From Lachnospiraceae bacterium (GTDB lineage: Bacteria > Bacillota > Clostridia > Lachnospirales > Lachnospiraceae), in assembly GCA_030537145.1 (NCBI GenBank), contig JAUNON010000026.1, forward strand, positions 1-34,880: a DNA stretch of 34,880 nt, in the 5' to 3' direction. Under the pieces are notes generated by a model that was not told where the DNA came from, made no database searches, and worked only from the letters and a program-made list of their open reading frames with translations. Of the stretch, positions 8,170 through 17,083 are shown in pieces. The position numbers and the translations under genes are program-made. The stretch's first letter is position 1. Each line of letters begins with the position of its first letter.

Positions 8170-9177
8170 TTAACGGTAATTTTCCACCAGAAACATGGGT
8201 TTGATGGCCATGACCTCTTCATACTCTTCCTGTTCCACCTGTACACTGGAATTCAAAGCTTTCAAATCAGCCTTTACCTCCTCCAGCGCTTCTGCAGCGG
8301 TCTGTGCCCGGTCATCCCGCAGCACACGTATCATCCTGGTCAGTGTTACCGGATGGGCATAACGGGCCGGAATCGGAAACGAAGGATAGCCCTTCAGATA
8401 ATGCTCCATTTCCCGGCAGGCATCCTGCCACTGCTGCTCCACATACTTTTTATTATTCTTTCCGGTAGGCAATACATTGGCGCCTGCAAACAAGAATACG
8501 GCCGCCAGGCCGAACAGGGTAAAATAAATACCGAAGTCTGCCTTTGTCACGACTGCCCAGATCCCGTATATGGCCGCTGCCGCACCCATCAGAACGATGG
8601 CCAGCGCCGCCCAGCGGTAAGCCGGATTAGAGCGTTCATTTACCCGTTTCGCCTTTGCACTGCGGCTCAACTTATCTGAAAGTGCAGGACGCTTTTCCAG
8701 AAAAGCCCTTGCCTGCTCCAGACTGTATATCTCTTTTTGCGCCTGCCGGGTAATCGCCTTCTTCGGCTTTGCCGCCTCCTCGGCTGCCCGCTGCGCCAGT
8801 TTCTTTTCTGCCGCCTCACTAAGAAGAGGAAGCTGCGGATGCTGCTGCCCAATATAAGCCAACATCTGATCCACCTGTTCCTCATACTTGAACTGGCACT
8901 GCTTTTCCTTTCCGCCATCATACAATACCACCAGATAAGGAATCGAAGCAAAAATTCCCTTTCCCGTATAGCCGCCTTTGCTCATGGCCACCCGCTTAAA
9001 AACGCGCTTCACCGCGTCAAAGGGAATATAATACATCCTATCGATATAAAAACTATTCAGATACAGCGCTCTTTTCCCCACTCCGCAGGGACCAAATCGT
9101 CTGCATTCCTTTTTATCTGACCTCACCGTCTCCTGATCCAGCGTACTTTGGCTTAAAGGTCTGGGAACAAATATCAT
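8170..9177 (-). CDS. Conserved two-helix membrane protein of unknown function
   Basis: I do not recognise a named family. The 335-residue protein has a soluble N-terminal part (about 1-120) with alternating beta-like segments (ALYLNSFYIDRMYYIPFDAV, PYLVVLYDGGKEKQC), reminiscent of a PH-like fold; that is inference only. A Lys/Ala-rich linker (about 120-180) follows, then two transmembrane segments (about 190-210 and 215-240), and a C-terminal soluble helical region with the acidic end QEEYEEVMAIKP. The start is the ATG at 9177, with AGGAGG 8 bases upstream; a TTG six bases earlier is too close to that site. It is read after the cstA terminator, so it probably has its own promoter. The arrangement suggests a cytoplasm-facing membrane scaffold. 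Confidence 0.7.
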   Translation of the reverse strand: MIFVPRPLSQSTLDQETVRSDKKECRRFGPCGVGKRALYLNSFYIDRMYYIPFDAVKRVFKRVAMSKGGYTGKGIFASIPYLVVLYDGGKEKQCQFKYEEQVDQMLAYIGQQHPQLPLLSEAAEKKLAQRAAEEAAKPKKAITRQAQKEIYSLEQARAFLEKRPALSDKLSRSAKAKRVNERSNPAYRWAALAIVLMGAAAAIYGIWAVVTKADFGIYFTLFGLAAVFLFAGANVLPTGKNNKKYVEQQWQDACREMEHYLKGYPSFPIPARYAHPVTLTRMIRVLRDDRAQTAAEALEEVKADLKALNSSVQVEQEEYEEVMAIKPMFLVENYR

Positions 9178-9254
9178 ATGCAAATCCTCCTGGCATAGTC
9201 GTCATCCAATTCCCGTACAGGAAATTTTTCAAAACGCAAAATGCTTTTTGGCGC

Positions 9255-9361
9255 CGGATGCAGATTGCGCAGCAATCAATTACCTTATGCATCCGTGCGC
9301 ATCACCGCACGAAGTGCTTTTGGTGATATAGGAAAGTGAGAACTTTCCTATATCACCAAAA
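9255..9361. repeat. Multi-hairpin intergenic region including a perfect 20-bp palindrome
   Basis: Four nested or adjacent inverted repeats fill this gap. CGGATGCA (9255-9262) pairs with 9288-9295 and encloses GATTGC/GCAATC (9263-9268 with 9272-9277). CGTGCG (9294-9299) pairs with 9306-9311. GCAC/GTGC (9307-9310 with 9314-9317) competes with it. A perfect 20-bp stem runs 9318-9337 with 9342-9361 around the loop GAGA. No reading frame is convincing. It could be a palindromic repeat element, a structured RNA or tandem terminators. Confidence 0.6.
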
Positions 9362-9394
9362 AACAGCCGCCGCAAAGAAACCCTCTGCGGCGGC
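9358..9394 (-). terminator. Intrinsic terminator of the CstA-family gene
   Basis: On the minus strand GCCGCCGCA (complement of 9386-9394) pairs perfectly with TGCGGCGGC (complement of 9366-9374) over an 11-base loop, followed by TGTTTTTT. It lies 19 bases past the transporter stop codon and is a textbook intrinsic terminator. Confidence 0.85.
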
Positions 9395-9413
9395 AAATCA
9401 ATTTTACCTCATT

Positions 9414-10877
9414 TTACTTCTTAAGACTGCTGTAATTCGGCTTGGGATTCTTTGTTTTGATGACAAACAGGAAGATTCCAAGGAATACGATAGCCGCAAT
9501 GATACCCACCGGATATGCCACCGCAGTGCCCAGGTTCAGGCATTCACCGGCTGCTACAAAGTATGTAATGGATACTGCACTCATAAAGGTGGCCGGAACT
9601 ACACAGATCCAATAGTTCTTCTTTTCTATAAACAGGAACATGCTGGCGGTCCAAAGAACAATCATGGCCAGCGTCTGGTTGGTCCAGCTAAAGTAACGCC
9701 ATACTACACCGTAATCCAACTGGCTGATAACAGCGCCTACAGCCAGAAGCGGAACACACAGGAACAGACGGTTTTTCCAGCTATCCTGATCAATGTGGAA
9801 CCAGTCCGCAACCGTCAGACGGGCGGAACGGAATGCCGTATCACCGGAAGTAATGGGGCATACAATAACGCCGATCATGGCCAGTGCAATACCGATACCG
9901 CCCATGGTCTTTGCGCACACATCATAGATCGCTGCTGACTGACCTGCCGCAAGAGCTTCGGAAAGTCCGGTGTTCAGTCCGCCGGTCACTTCATAGATGG
10001 AGCAGCCTGCCGCCGCCCAGATCAGGGCAATCACACCCTCTGCGGTCATGGCTCCGTAAAATACGAAGTGGCCCTGACGCTCACTCTTCATACAACGGGC
10101 CATCAGCGGGCTCTGGGTGGAATGGAAACCGGAAATCGCACCGCAGGCAACCGTAATGAACATAAAGCTCCAAACCGGCTTGCCGTCCGGATGCATATTT
10201 GTGAAGTTGCTCCAGATTTCCGGAATCTGATATTCCGCATGGGTAAAGATTCCAATACATACGCCGATAGCCATCACAATCAGGCAGATGCCGAAAACCG
10301 GATAAATCTTACCGATAATCTTATCGATAGAAATGAAGGTTGCAACAAAGTAGTATGCCAGAATAATGAACGTCCACATCTTCACATTGGTCAGAATGCC
10401 GGAGGCTCCGGAATTTCCAATCAGTGTGGTGATCAGGCCGGCCGGGCCTACTGCGAACACAGTACCTACCATAATCAACAGCACTACGCTGAAAACACGC
10501 ATGACATTCTTCATTACACCGCCCATGTAAATACCGGTAACTTCTGCGATAGACACGCCATCGTTACGCTCACTGAGCATACCGGAAAAATAATCATGCA
10601 CACCGCCTGCAAAGATGGTACCAAAGGTAATCCACAGGAAAACGATGGGCCCCCACAACGCACCCTGCATGGCACCGAAAATCGGTCCAAGTCCGGCGAT
10701 ATTTAAAAGCTGCACCAGAAACAGCTTCCACTGAGGCATGACCACATAATCAATACCGTCATTGATGCGGACTGCCGGTGTCTCTCTGTCATCCGGGGCA
10801 AAGGTGTTGTCAACGATTTTGCCGTAAACAAAATACCCGATGATCAGCACAGCAAGACACAAGAAAAAACTAATCAT
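9414..10877 (-). CDS. cstA: CstA-family carbon starvation / pyruvate-peptide transporter
   Basis: A polytopic membrane protein of the CstA/BtsT family. Characterised members import pyruvate or have been linked to peptide uptake during carbon starvation. The 487-residue protein is all hydrophobic helices, roughly 13-15, and represents the shorter clostridial form rather than the 700-residue enterobacterial one. Diagnostic stretches include GPIFGAMQGALWGP, HDYFSGMLSERNDG, GFHSTQSPLMARCMKSE and CPITSGDTAFRSARL. GGAGGG is 7 bases before the ATG. It is monocistronic, between its own promoter and a strong terminator. No sensor kinase for pyruvate (BtsSR/YpdAB type) is adjacent, so regulation and exact substrate remain open. 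Confidence 0.9.
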   Translation of the reverse strand: MISFFLCLAVLIIGYFVYGKIVDNTFAPDDRETPAVRINDGIDYVVMPQWKLFLVQLLNIAGLGPIFGAMQGALWGPIVFLWITFGTIFAGGVHDYFSGMLSERNDGVSIAEVTGIYMGGVMKNVMRVFSVVLLIMVGTVFAVGPAGLITTLIGNSGASGILTNVKMWTFIILAYYFVATFISIDKIIGKIYPVFGICLIVMAIGVCIGIFTHAEYQIPEIWSNFTNMHPDGKPVWSFMFITVACGAISGFHSTQSPLMARCMKSERQGHFVFYGAMTAEGVIALIWAAAGCSIYEVTGGLNTGLSEALAAGQSAAIYDVCAKTMGGIGIALAMIGVIVCPITSGDTAFRSARLTVADWFHIDQDSWKNRLFLCVPLLAVGAVISQLDYGVVWRYFSWTNQTLAMIVLWTASMFLFIEKKNYWICVVPATFMSAVSITYFVAAGECLNLGTAVAYPVGIIAAIVFLGIFLFVIKTKNPKPNYSSLKK

Positions 10878-10919
10878 AACTTTCCCTCCTTCCGCCGTAA
10901 AACGACATAATATATTCTA

Positions 10920-10948
10920 AGAATAGCACTTTCATTTTCCCTTTTCAA
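10920..10948 (-). promoter_or_regulatory. Probable cstA promoter
   Basis: TTGAAA (complement of 10943-10948) and TATTCT (complement of 10920-10925) are 17 bases apart on the minus strand, about 35 bases upstream of the RBS. Two mismatches in the -10 leave moderate confidence. Confidence 0.5.
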
Positions 10949-11015
10949 CATAAAACTGCCGAAAATCCATTCTGCTTTTTGTGCAATCTGACAAAAGCAC
11001 CTGCTTTTCTGTACT

Positions 11016-12329
11016 TTATCGATCCGCCAGTTCCTTTGCGATATCCTCCCAGGTCACGCCCCGTTCACTCATCAGCACCATTACATGATATAGGAAATCA
11101 GAGATTTCATATTTGACCTCCTCCGGATTTGGATTTTTGGCCGCAATGATGATCTCTACCGCCTCCTCTCCCACCTTTTTCAGGATCTTGTCGATTCCCT
11201 TATCAAACAGATAATTTGTATAGGAGCCTTCCTTCGGATGAAGCTTTCTGTCCTCGATCACCCCATAAACCTCTTCAAATACCTTCATGGGATTGCGCTC
11301 CACATAATCCTTTTTCATCATCGTGCGGTAGAAGCAGCTCCGGTTTCCGGTATGGCAGGCCGCGCCCACCTGAGCTACCTTTGCCAGGATCGTATCGCTG
11401 TCACAGTCAATACGCAGCTCCTTCACATACTGAAAATGACCGGAGGTCTGGCCTTTGATCCACAGCTCCTGCCGGCTGCGGCTCCAATAGGTCATACGGC
11501 CGGTACGCACCGTAGTCTCATAGGCATCCTGATTCATGTAGGCCACCATAAGAACCTCTTCCGTTTTATAGTCCTGCACCACTACCGGTATCAGTCCGTC
11601 GCTGTTTTGCTTAAAATCCTTCCAATTCAGGCTGCTTTCATAGGTATTGACACAGATTCCCTCCGCTTTCAGCTCAGCCTTCAGTTCCATAATATGGGTC
11701 TTAGGATCCCGCAGCTCCAAATCGGCCAGACCGGTTGCCCGCTCTGCCTCCAGAAGCTTCTTCCGCTCCGCTCCTGAAAGGGCTTCTTTGGAGATCATCC
11801 ACAAAAAGGGCAGCTCACCCGCCGCAGACTGTTTTTGCAGCGCTTCTGCGTCCGGACCGCCCTCTGCCAGCAGGACTGCTTCTCCGGCATATTCCAGAAT
11901 CCGGTCTTTTTCCGCCCCTTCCGGAAGAATCTCCTTCCGGAAATCAATGCAGATACCGATCTTCTCTTTTCCGAAACGTCTGGACACCTCCTCCAGCAGC
12001 TCCCGGTTAGAGGCCTTGCCATAATTCAGAACCGCCTTCCGGCAGCCTGCATAAATCAGCTTTTTCACATCCTCCATGCGGCGGATATTTCCCAACCCAT
12101 ACATGGGAATATCCACCAGGCGGGACATTTCCTTGATCAGGCCCAGGGACTGCTCATGCTCCGCATCTCCCTCTGACAAATCAAAAATCAAAAGAGCGTC
12201 TGCTCCGTTATTGCTGTAATGCTCGGCCAGCGCCACCGCATTTCCGCCCTGAAAGGGAGTCAGATCCTCCGGGCCGTTGACTGCCTGACCTTTTTTCAGA
12301 TATATTGCTGAAACTAATTTTTTCTGCAT
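11016..12329 (-). CDS. hisIE: HisIE bifunctional enzyme fused to an N-terminal HisA/HisF-like barrel
   Basis: Carries the second and third histidine-pathway steps: HisE hydrolyses phosphoribosyl-ATP to phosphoribosyl-AMP, and HisI opens the adenine ring. HisI is at about 245-345, with metal ligands DCDSD (308-312) and AACHTG...SCFYR. HisE is at about 365-437, with [15 protein letters not shown] and [12 protein letters not shown]. Residues 1 to about 225 are unexpected in HisIE. They align by eye with HisA/HisF TIM barrels ([47 protein letters not shown]), but the first catalytic Asp of the LDVKDG motif is Tyr10 and the GGGIR phosphate loop is GLGNIR; the second Asp (D129, CIDFRK) remains. This domain is therefore likely non-catalytic. 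It is the last gene of the his cluster, 18 bases after hisB, with AGGTGA before its ATG. Confidence 0.88.
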   Translation of the reverse strand: MQKKLVSAIYLKKGQAVNGPEDLTPFQGGNAVALAEHYSNNGADALLIFDLSEGDAEHEQSLGLIKEMSRLVDIPMYGLGNIRRMEDVKKLIYAGCRKAVLNYGKASNRELLEEVSRRFGKEKIGICIDFRKEILPEGAEKDRILEYAGEAVLLAEGGPDAEALQKQSAAGELPFLWMISKEALSGAERKKLLEAERATGLADLELRDPKTHIMELKAELKAEGICVNTYESSLNWKDFKQNSDGLIPVVVQDYKTEEVLMVAYMNQDAYETTVRTGRMTYWSRSRQELWIKGQTSGHFQYVKELRIDCDSDTILAKVAQVGAACHTGNRSCFYRTMMKKDYVERNPMKVFEEVYGVIEDRKLHPKEGSYTNYLFDKGIDKILKKVGEEAVEIIIAAKNPNPEEVKYEISDFLYHVMVLMSERGVTWEDIAKELADR

Positions 12330-12347
12330 ACGCTTATCACCTTTATC

Positions 12348-12935
12348 TTATAGAGTTCCCTTCGTGGAAAGTACATCTGTGATCCTCGGATCGCAGGATG
12401 TAGCCATATCCAGCGCCTTGGCGAAGGCTTTAAACAGCGCTTCCGCCATATGATGATTGTTTCCCGGCGAAAGAATTTTTAAGTGCAGATTCATAGCTGC
12501 GCTGTAGGAAACGGCGTAGAAAAATTCCTTCACCATTTCCGTATTCATCCCTCCCATTGAGCCGCAGGCAAATGGAGCGTCATAGGAAAAATAGGGACGT
12601 CCGCTTAAATCCAGGGCACACAGCGCCAAAACCTCGTCCATAGGCAAAATCTTATCTCCATAGCGGCGAATGCCCTTTTTATCCCCCACCGCCTGTTTGA
12701 TTGCGGTTCCCAGCACGATGCCGGTATCCTCAATCGTATGATGGTCATCTACCTGCAGATCCCCCTGCACCTTCACCTCCAGGTCAAACAGACCGTGACG
12801 GGCAAAGCCGTCCAGCATATGGTCAAAAAAGCCAATGCCGGTATCAATATCCGCTTTTCCGGTCCCGTCCAAATTCAGGCGGACAAAAATTTGAGTTTCC
12901 TTTGTATTTCGCCGGATCTGCGCAATCCGTTCCAT
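12348..12935 (-). CDS. hisB: Imidazoleglycerol-phosphate dehydratase
   Basis: Dehydrates imidazole-glycerol phosphate to imidazole-acetol phosphate, the sixth step of histidine synthesis, as a Mn-dependent 24-mer in the cytoplasm. The monofunctional 195-residue form lacks the phosphatase domain of the E. coli protein. Metal-ligand motifs are visible: DHMLDGFARHG, DDHHTIEDTGI and NNHHMAEALFKAF. The start ATG at 12935 (MERIAQ) has GGAGG 8 bases upstream and gives the usual family length; the upstream in-frame ATG would add eight residues without a better site. It lies between hisD and the hisIE fusion in the same orientation. Confidence 0.95.
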   Translation of the reverse strand: MERIAQIRRNTKETQIFVRLNLDGTGKADIDTGIGFFDHMLDGFARHGLFDLEVKVQGDLQVDDHHTIEDTGIVLGTAIKQAVGDKKGIRRYGDKILPMDEVLALCALDLSGRPYFSYDAPFACGSMGGMNTEMVKEFFYAVSYSAAMNLHLKILSPGNNHHMAEALFKAFAKALDMATSCDPRITDVLSTKGTL

Positions 12936-13014
12936 TTTAATTTCCTCCCTCTGTTCCATTCTATGCAGCCCGGGCTGCCGTCGATCCTTTTGTCTGTCCC
13001 ATATTCCCTGCTTT

Positions 13015-14316
13015 TTAATGCACTTCCTTGCCGAATCTCACCGCAATGGAATTTGCATGGGCCGTCAGTTGTTCTGACTTTGCGAACTGGATAATGTCCT
13101 CATGGATCGCTTCCAGTGCATCCTTGGAATAATAGACGATACTGGATTTCTTTATAAAGTCATCCACGGAAAGCGGCGAGAAGAATTTTGCCGTTCCGTT
13201 GGTGGGAAGCACATGATTGGGGCCTGCAAAATAATCTCCCAGAGGCTCGCTGCTGTAGGGCCCCAGGAAAATGGCGCCCGCATTTTTGATCTTCGTCATC
13301 ACCTCAAAGGGATTCTCTGTCATAAGCTCCAGATGCTCCGAGGCAATCTCATTGGCTGTATCGACCGCATCCTCCAGGCTGTCCGCCACTAAGATATATC
13401 CGTAGTGATCCAGAGACTTTTGAATAATCTCTTTTCTGGAAAGCGCCGCAGTAAATTCATCCACCTGCCTGGAAACCTGCTGTGCCAGTTCCATCGAAGT
13501 CGTCACCAAAATCGCCGACGCCATCTCATCATGCTCCGCCTGAGATAAAAGATCGGCAGCCACGAACCGGGGATCGGCCGTCCCGTCCGCCAGCACCATA
13601 ATCTCACTGGGGCCGGCGATGGAATCAATACTCACGTGGCCGTAAACTGCTTTTTTCGCCAGCGCCACATAAATATTTCCGGGGCCCACGATTTTATCTA
13701 CCTTCGGAATGCTCTCCGTTCCGAAAGCCAGCGCTGCAATGGCCTGGGCGCCTCCTACCTTGTACACCGTATCTACGCCTGCTTCTCTGGCCGCCACCAG
13801 CGTGGAGGGGTTCACCTTTCCATCTTTTCCCGGCGGTGTTGTCATAATGATCTGGCCCACGCCAGCCACCCTGGCCGGAACGATGTTCATCAAAACAGAA
13901 GAGGGATACACCGCCTTTCCGCCCGGAACATACACTCCGACTTTGGCCAGAGCCGTGATCTTCTGACCCAGGATCGTTCCGTCCGGCTGACTGTCAAACC
14001 AGCTATTACGGCGCTGCTTTTCATGATAGGAACGGATATTTACCAAAGCCTTGCGGATCACCTTCAGCAGAGCCGGGTCCACCTGCTCATAGGCTTCTGC
14101 GATCTCCTGTTCCGTCACCTGAATCGTTTCCTTCGTCAGTTCCACATGATCAAACCGGGCAGTATAATCAAAAAGAGCTTCGTCTCTCCTTTCCTTTACT
14201 GCCGCCACAATATCCGCCACTCTGCCCTCAAACTCTCCGTAGCTGTTAGGACTCCTTTTCAGCAGATTTTCCAGAATATCCTTTCTGGTCTCTTTTGTAA
14301 GCTTTACGATACGCAT
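13015..14316 (-). CDS. hisD: Histidinol dehydrogenase
   Basis: Catalyses the last two steps of histidine synthesis, oxidising L-histidinol to histidine with two NAD+. The 433-residue length is typical. Conserved stretches are VGGAQAIAALAFGTESIPKVDKIVGPGN split across the cofactor region (cited in part), LLSQAEHDEMA with the zinc-binding Gln/His pair, EIASEHLEL and AGPNHVLPT. The start ATG at 14316 follows AGGTGAG at good spacing; a GTG three codons upstream lies inside that ribosome site. It is the third gene of the his operon, 74 bases after hisG; the gap contains the small CCGGAA/TTCCGG inverted repeat. Confidence 0.95.
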   Translation of the reverse strand: MRIVKLTKETRKDILENLLKRSPNSYGEFEGRVADIVAAVKERRDEALFDYTARFDHVELTKETIQVTEQEIAEAYEQVDPALLKVIRKALVNIRSYHEKQRRNSWFDSQPDGTILGQKITALAKVGVYVPGGKAVYPSSVLMNIVPARVAGVGQIIMTTPPGKDGKVNPSTLVAAREAGVDTVYKVGGAQAIAALAFGTESIPKVDKIVGPGNIYVALAKKAVYGHVSIDSIAGPSEIMVLADGTADPRFVAADLLSQAEHDEMASAILVTTSMELAQQVSRQVDEFTAALSRKEIIQKSLDHYGYILVADSLEDAVDTANEIASEHLELMTENPFEVMTKIKNAGAIFLGPYSSEPLGDYFAGPNHVLPTNGTAKFFSPLSVDDFIKKSSIVYYSKDALEAIHEDIIQFAKSEQLTAHANSIAVRFGKEVH

Positions 14317-14390
14317 CTTTCTCACCTCTCACCATCTATGCTTCTCCGGAATGCCTGGTGCGTTCCGGATTTGAAACAGTTTCCTGCCGT

Positions 14391-15044
14391 TTAGCCGGCA
14401 GTATGGGCCAGTACCGCCCGGTTCAGATCCTGCAGCAGCCTGGTAATCCGCTCATTTTCCATCTTCATGCTGACCTGGTTTACCACCACACGGGCAGACA
14501 GCGGGCAGACCTCCTCCAGCACCACCAGGCCGTTTTCCCGCAGCGTAGAGCCCGTCTCCACAATGTCCACAATCACTTCCGACAAGCCTACGATGGGCGC
14601 CAGCTCAATGGAACCATTTAATTTAATGATCTCCACCGTCTGATTCTTTTGATTATAGAAATAATCCTTTGCAATATTGGGATACTTGGTAGCGACCCGG
14701 ATCTGCTCCTGATGCATCAGCAGCTCCCGGGCCGACTCCGGCCCGCATACGCACATCCGGCATTTTCCAAAATTCAGATCCAGTACCTCAAACAGCTTCC
14801 GCTGCTCCTCCATGATGGTATCCTTTCCAACTACGCCGATATCCGCCGCCCCGTATTCCACGTAGGTAGGCACATCCGGCCCCTTTGCCAGAAAAAATTT
14901 CACCTTCAGCTCCTCATTCACAAAAATCAGCTTCCTGGAATCCGGATCCTTCATTTCCTCACAGGTAATCCCGATCTCCTCCAAAAGCTCCAGTGTTTTT
15001 TTTGCAAGACGGCCCTTCGTCAGGGCAAATGTCAGATATCTCAT
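14391..15044 (-). CDS. hisG: ATP phosphoribosyltransferase, short form
   Basis: Catalyses the first committed step of histidine synthesis, joining ATP and PRPP. At 217 residues it is the short form, which lacks the C-terminal regulatory domain and needs HisZ. Typical stretches are [51 protein letters not shown] and the PRPP-loop-containing [16 protein letters not shown]. The ATG overlaps the hisZ stop by four bases (ATGA), so the two subunits are translationally coupled, as expected for a hetero-octamer. Feedback inhibition by histidine should act through HisZ. Confidence 0.95.
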   Translation of the reverse strand: MRYLTFALTKGRLAKKTLELLEEIGITCEEMKDPDSRKLIFVNEELKVKFFLAKGPDVPTYVEYGAADIGVVGKDTIMEEQRKLFEVLDLNFGKCRMCVCGPESARELLMHQEQIRVATKYPNIAKDYFYNQKNQTVEIIKLNGSIELAPIVGLSEVIVDIVETGSTLRENGLVVLEEVCPLSARVVVNQVSMKMENERITRLLQDLNRAVLAHTAG

Positions 15045-16234
15045 TTCCAGTTCTCCCCTATTCGAATCACGCCAATATAATTTCCGGAAGCCGGATCCGC
15101 CTCCTGCTGTCCGTCCTGATCCTCCGAAACCTGGCGCAGCTCCACATATTTCCCCTGTCTCCGGTAATCCGACGCTTTCCGAATCGCCTCTTTTCGGTCC
15201 GCTTTCCGGTACAGCATCAGATAACGGCCCTGCTCCGACAGTATCTCGATCTTTTGGCGGATCAAAGCGTTCATCAATTGATTAACCACCACCGCAAAAC
15301 CGATCGACGGCGCATCCTTTCCAAAATGTCCCAGCAGATTGTCATACCGTCCGCCTTTGATGACCGCATCCCCCACGCCGTAGGTGTAACCCCGGAAGAT
15401 CACTCCGGTATAATACATATAATTCCCCAGCATTCCAAGATCAAAGGAAATATACGAATCCAGCTCATAGAGCCTGAGAATCTCCAGTACCTCCTGCAGA
15501 CGGTGTATGGCCTTTGCCGCCTCCATTCCTTCCGTCAGAGCAAGTGCTTTTTGAAGCACCTCCTCCCCGCCAAACAATGACGGCAGCGAAACAAAGATTT
15601 CCTTCAGCCTTGCGCTAATATTTTCCTCAGACAAAAGCTGCTCCACGCCAAAATTATTTTTATTGCGGATCAGCATCTTTAATTCCTCTTCGGTAGCTTC
15701 GTCTAAACCGGCCTCCCTGGCAAGGCTGGCAAAAAACTGCACATGCCCGACGCTGATTTGGAAATCCCGCAGCCCCGCCTTTTGCAGACATTCCACTGCC
15801 ATGGCCAGGATTTCCGCATCCGCCTCCGGCGTGGTATCCCCGATCAGTTCAGCGCCAAGCTGGGTATTTTCCTTCAGACGTCCCTGATAGCTGGAATTAT
15901 TCACAAAGGTGTTGCCCAGATAACAAAGCCGCACCGGCAGCTTTTCCTTCATAAAATATTTCGATGCGGCCCTGGCAATCGACGGGGTAAAATCCGGCCG
16001 CAGCACCAGGGTATTGCCCTCCCGGTCAAAAAACTTATAAAGCTCCCGTGAGGGAATCGTTCCCACTTCCCGGCTGTATACATCAAAAAACTCAAAGGTG
16101 GGCGTTTCAATATCCCTGTAACCGTAGGAATTCAGCACCTGGCGCAGGTGCTCCTCCAGTGCCAGCTTCCGCTCACATTCTTCATTATAAATATCCCGCA
16201 CACCCTCCGGCGTATGTAATATTTTCTGGATCAT
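15041..16234 (-). CDS. hisZ: ATP phosphoribosyltransferase regulatory subunit
   Basis: A catalytically inactive histidyl-tRNA-synthetase paralogue that activates short HisG and carries histidine feedback. At 397 residues it is shorter than HisRS, whose anticodon domain is missing. The class II synthetase core is recognisable: [47 protein letters not shown] (motif 2 region) and [20 protein letters not shown]. It is the first gene of the operon, about 100 bases downstream of a consensus promoter, and overlaps hisG. A role as true HisRS is unlikely because of the hisG linkage and length. Confidence 0.93.
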   Translation of the reverse strand: MIQKILHTPEGVRDIYNEECERKLALEEHLRQVLNSYGYRDIETPTFEFFDVYSREVGTIPSRELYKFFDREGNTLVLRPDFTPSIARAASKYFMKEKLPVRLCYLGNTFVNNSSYQGRLKENTQLGAELIGDTTPEADAEILAMAVECLQKAGLRDFQISVGHVQFFASLAREAGLDEATEEELKMLIRNKNNFGVEQLLSEENISARLKEIFVSLPSLFGGEEVLQKALALTEGMEAAKAIHRLQEVLEILRLYELDSYISFDLGMLGNYMYYTGVIFRGYTYGVGDAVIKGGRYDNLLGHFGKDAPSIGFAVVVNQLMNALIRQKIEILSEQGRYLMLYRKADRKEAIRKASDYRRQGKYVELRQVSEDQDGQQEADPASGNYIGVIRIGENWK

Positions 16235-16338
16235 ATTCTGCCTTTCTTTCCCAATCCTATTTCCATCCTTCTAAGCTACTCCCGCCGCCCGTTTTCCCCG
16301 GACACTTTATCGTAGTAGCGTGTTAAATAGCTTCCGCT

Positions 16339-16367
16339 ATTATACGAAACTTTTTGTAATCTGTCAA
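16339..16367 (-). promoter_or_regulatory. Consensus promoter of the histidine operon
   Basis: TTGACA (complement of 16362-16367) and TATAAT (complement of 16339-16344) are both perfect and separated by 17 bases. It lies between the recU stop and hisZ, giving a leader of about 98 bases. That leader contains a GCTACT/AGTAGC pairing and a small CCG/CGG stem, but no T-box and no T-tract. Confidence 0.85.
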
Positions 16368-16377
16368 TCCCTGCCAT

Positions 16378-16953
16378 TCATTTCCGGAAGGCAGCTCCTT
16401 CCCCTTTATTCTCCTCCGATTCTTCTCTCCGGTCCAGATCCTTCTGCAGCGCATCCAAATACGGTACCATAATACCATGATTCGAATGAATCGAAAAGGA
16501 CCGGTCAATTTCTTCAAACCGAAAGCTTTTCCGGCCTCCTGCCGCCGCCCGGTCCCAGAATTTCCGCATATGGTCATAGGGAATATAATAGATCTCATTC
16601 CGGTGCGTATAAAAGATCACCAGAAAGGAGATCCCTCCCTGTTTTTCAAATTCTTCCATAAATTTTACCTGATGCTCATGGATGTTCTGAAGGCTGAAGG
16701 TATCCTCCCCGCACTCCTTTGCATCAAAACAGACCGGAATTCCCTGCACGGCTCCGATATAATCCACCGTACTCTTCTGTTCGAAATAGGCCAGTGTAAT
16801 ATGCCGGTTCTCCTTATCGATTTTAATGGGCGTGATGGGCGTAGGCACCTTCTGTATCAAAGCCAGTCCCTTTTCCCGGTACTGCTCATTCGTTCGGTTG
16901 ATCAAATCCTCCAGAGTGGATCCTCTTAATCCTCTGGAATTCCATGTTGCCAT
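16378..16953 (-). CDS. recU: Holliday junction resolvase RecU
   Basis: A Mg-dependent endonuclease that cleaves four-way DNA junctions during recombination repair and chromosome segregation in Firmicutes. The 191-residue protein matches RecU along its length: NSRGLRGSTLEDLINRTNEQY, KVPTPITPI, the catalytic STVDYIGAVQG, CFDAKE, LQNIHEHQVKFM and YYIPYDHMRKFWDR. Asp in VDY and the Glu/Lys of DAKE are the nuclease residues. It lacks the short basic N-terminal tail of the Bacillus protein. It is read after the pseudouridine synthase and is followed by the his promoter; the usual recU partner, a penicillin-binding protein gene, is not adjacent here. Confidence 0.9.
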   Translation of the reverse strand: MATWNSRGLRGSTLEDLINRTNEQYREKGLALIQKVPTPITPIKIDKENRHITLAYFEQKSTVDYIGAVQGIPVCFDAKECGEDTFSLQNIHEHQVKFMEEFEKQGGISFLVIFYTHRNEIYYIPYDHMRKFWDRAAAGGRKSFRFEEIDRSFSIHSNHGIMVPYLDALQKDLDRREESEENKGEGAAFRK

Positions 16954-17005
16954 TTTCTTTCCCTGCTTTCTTCTGTCTTTCTCTAAGGAATCACTGCTGT
17001 TTTTT

Positions 17006-17083
17006 CGTAACAGTTCAGCCCAGGGCTTTGCACTGGTTGCAGCTGGTTTCCGTAACAGTTTAGCTGAAGGCTGAACTGTTACG
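17006..17083. repeat. Three-copy 15-base repeat with alternative hairpins at the rluD-type gene end
   Basis: CGTAACAGTTCAGCC (17006-17020) is exactly the reverse complement of 17069-17083, and a third copy with two changes occupies 17051-17065. The minus-strand transcript can therefore fold the segment from 17083-17069 with either downstream copy. The stop codon (17060-17062) of the pseudouridine synthase gene lies inside the repeat. It may act as a terminator, but no T-tract follows on the minus strand. Confidence 0.65.

Noticed and set aside
16234..16332. T-box or histidine attenuator upstream of hisZ
   Set aside because: The leader is only about 98 bases, lacks the T-box consensus and has no terminator stem with a T-tract or His-rich leader peptide.
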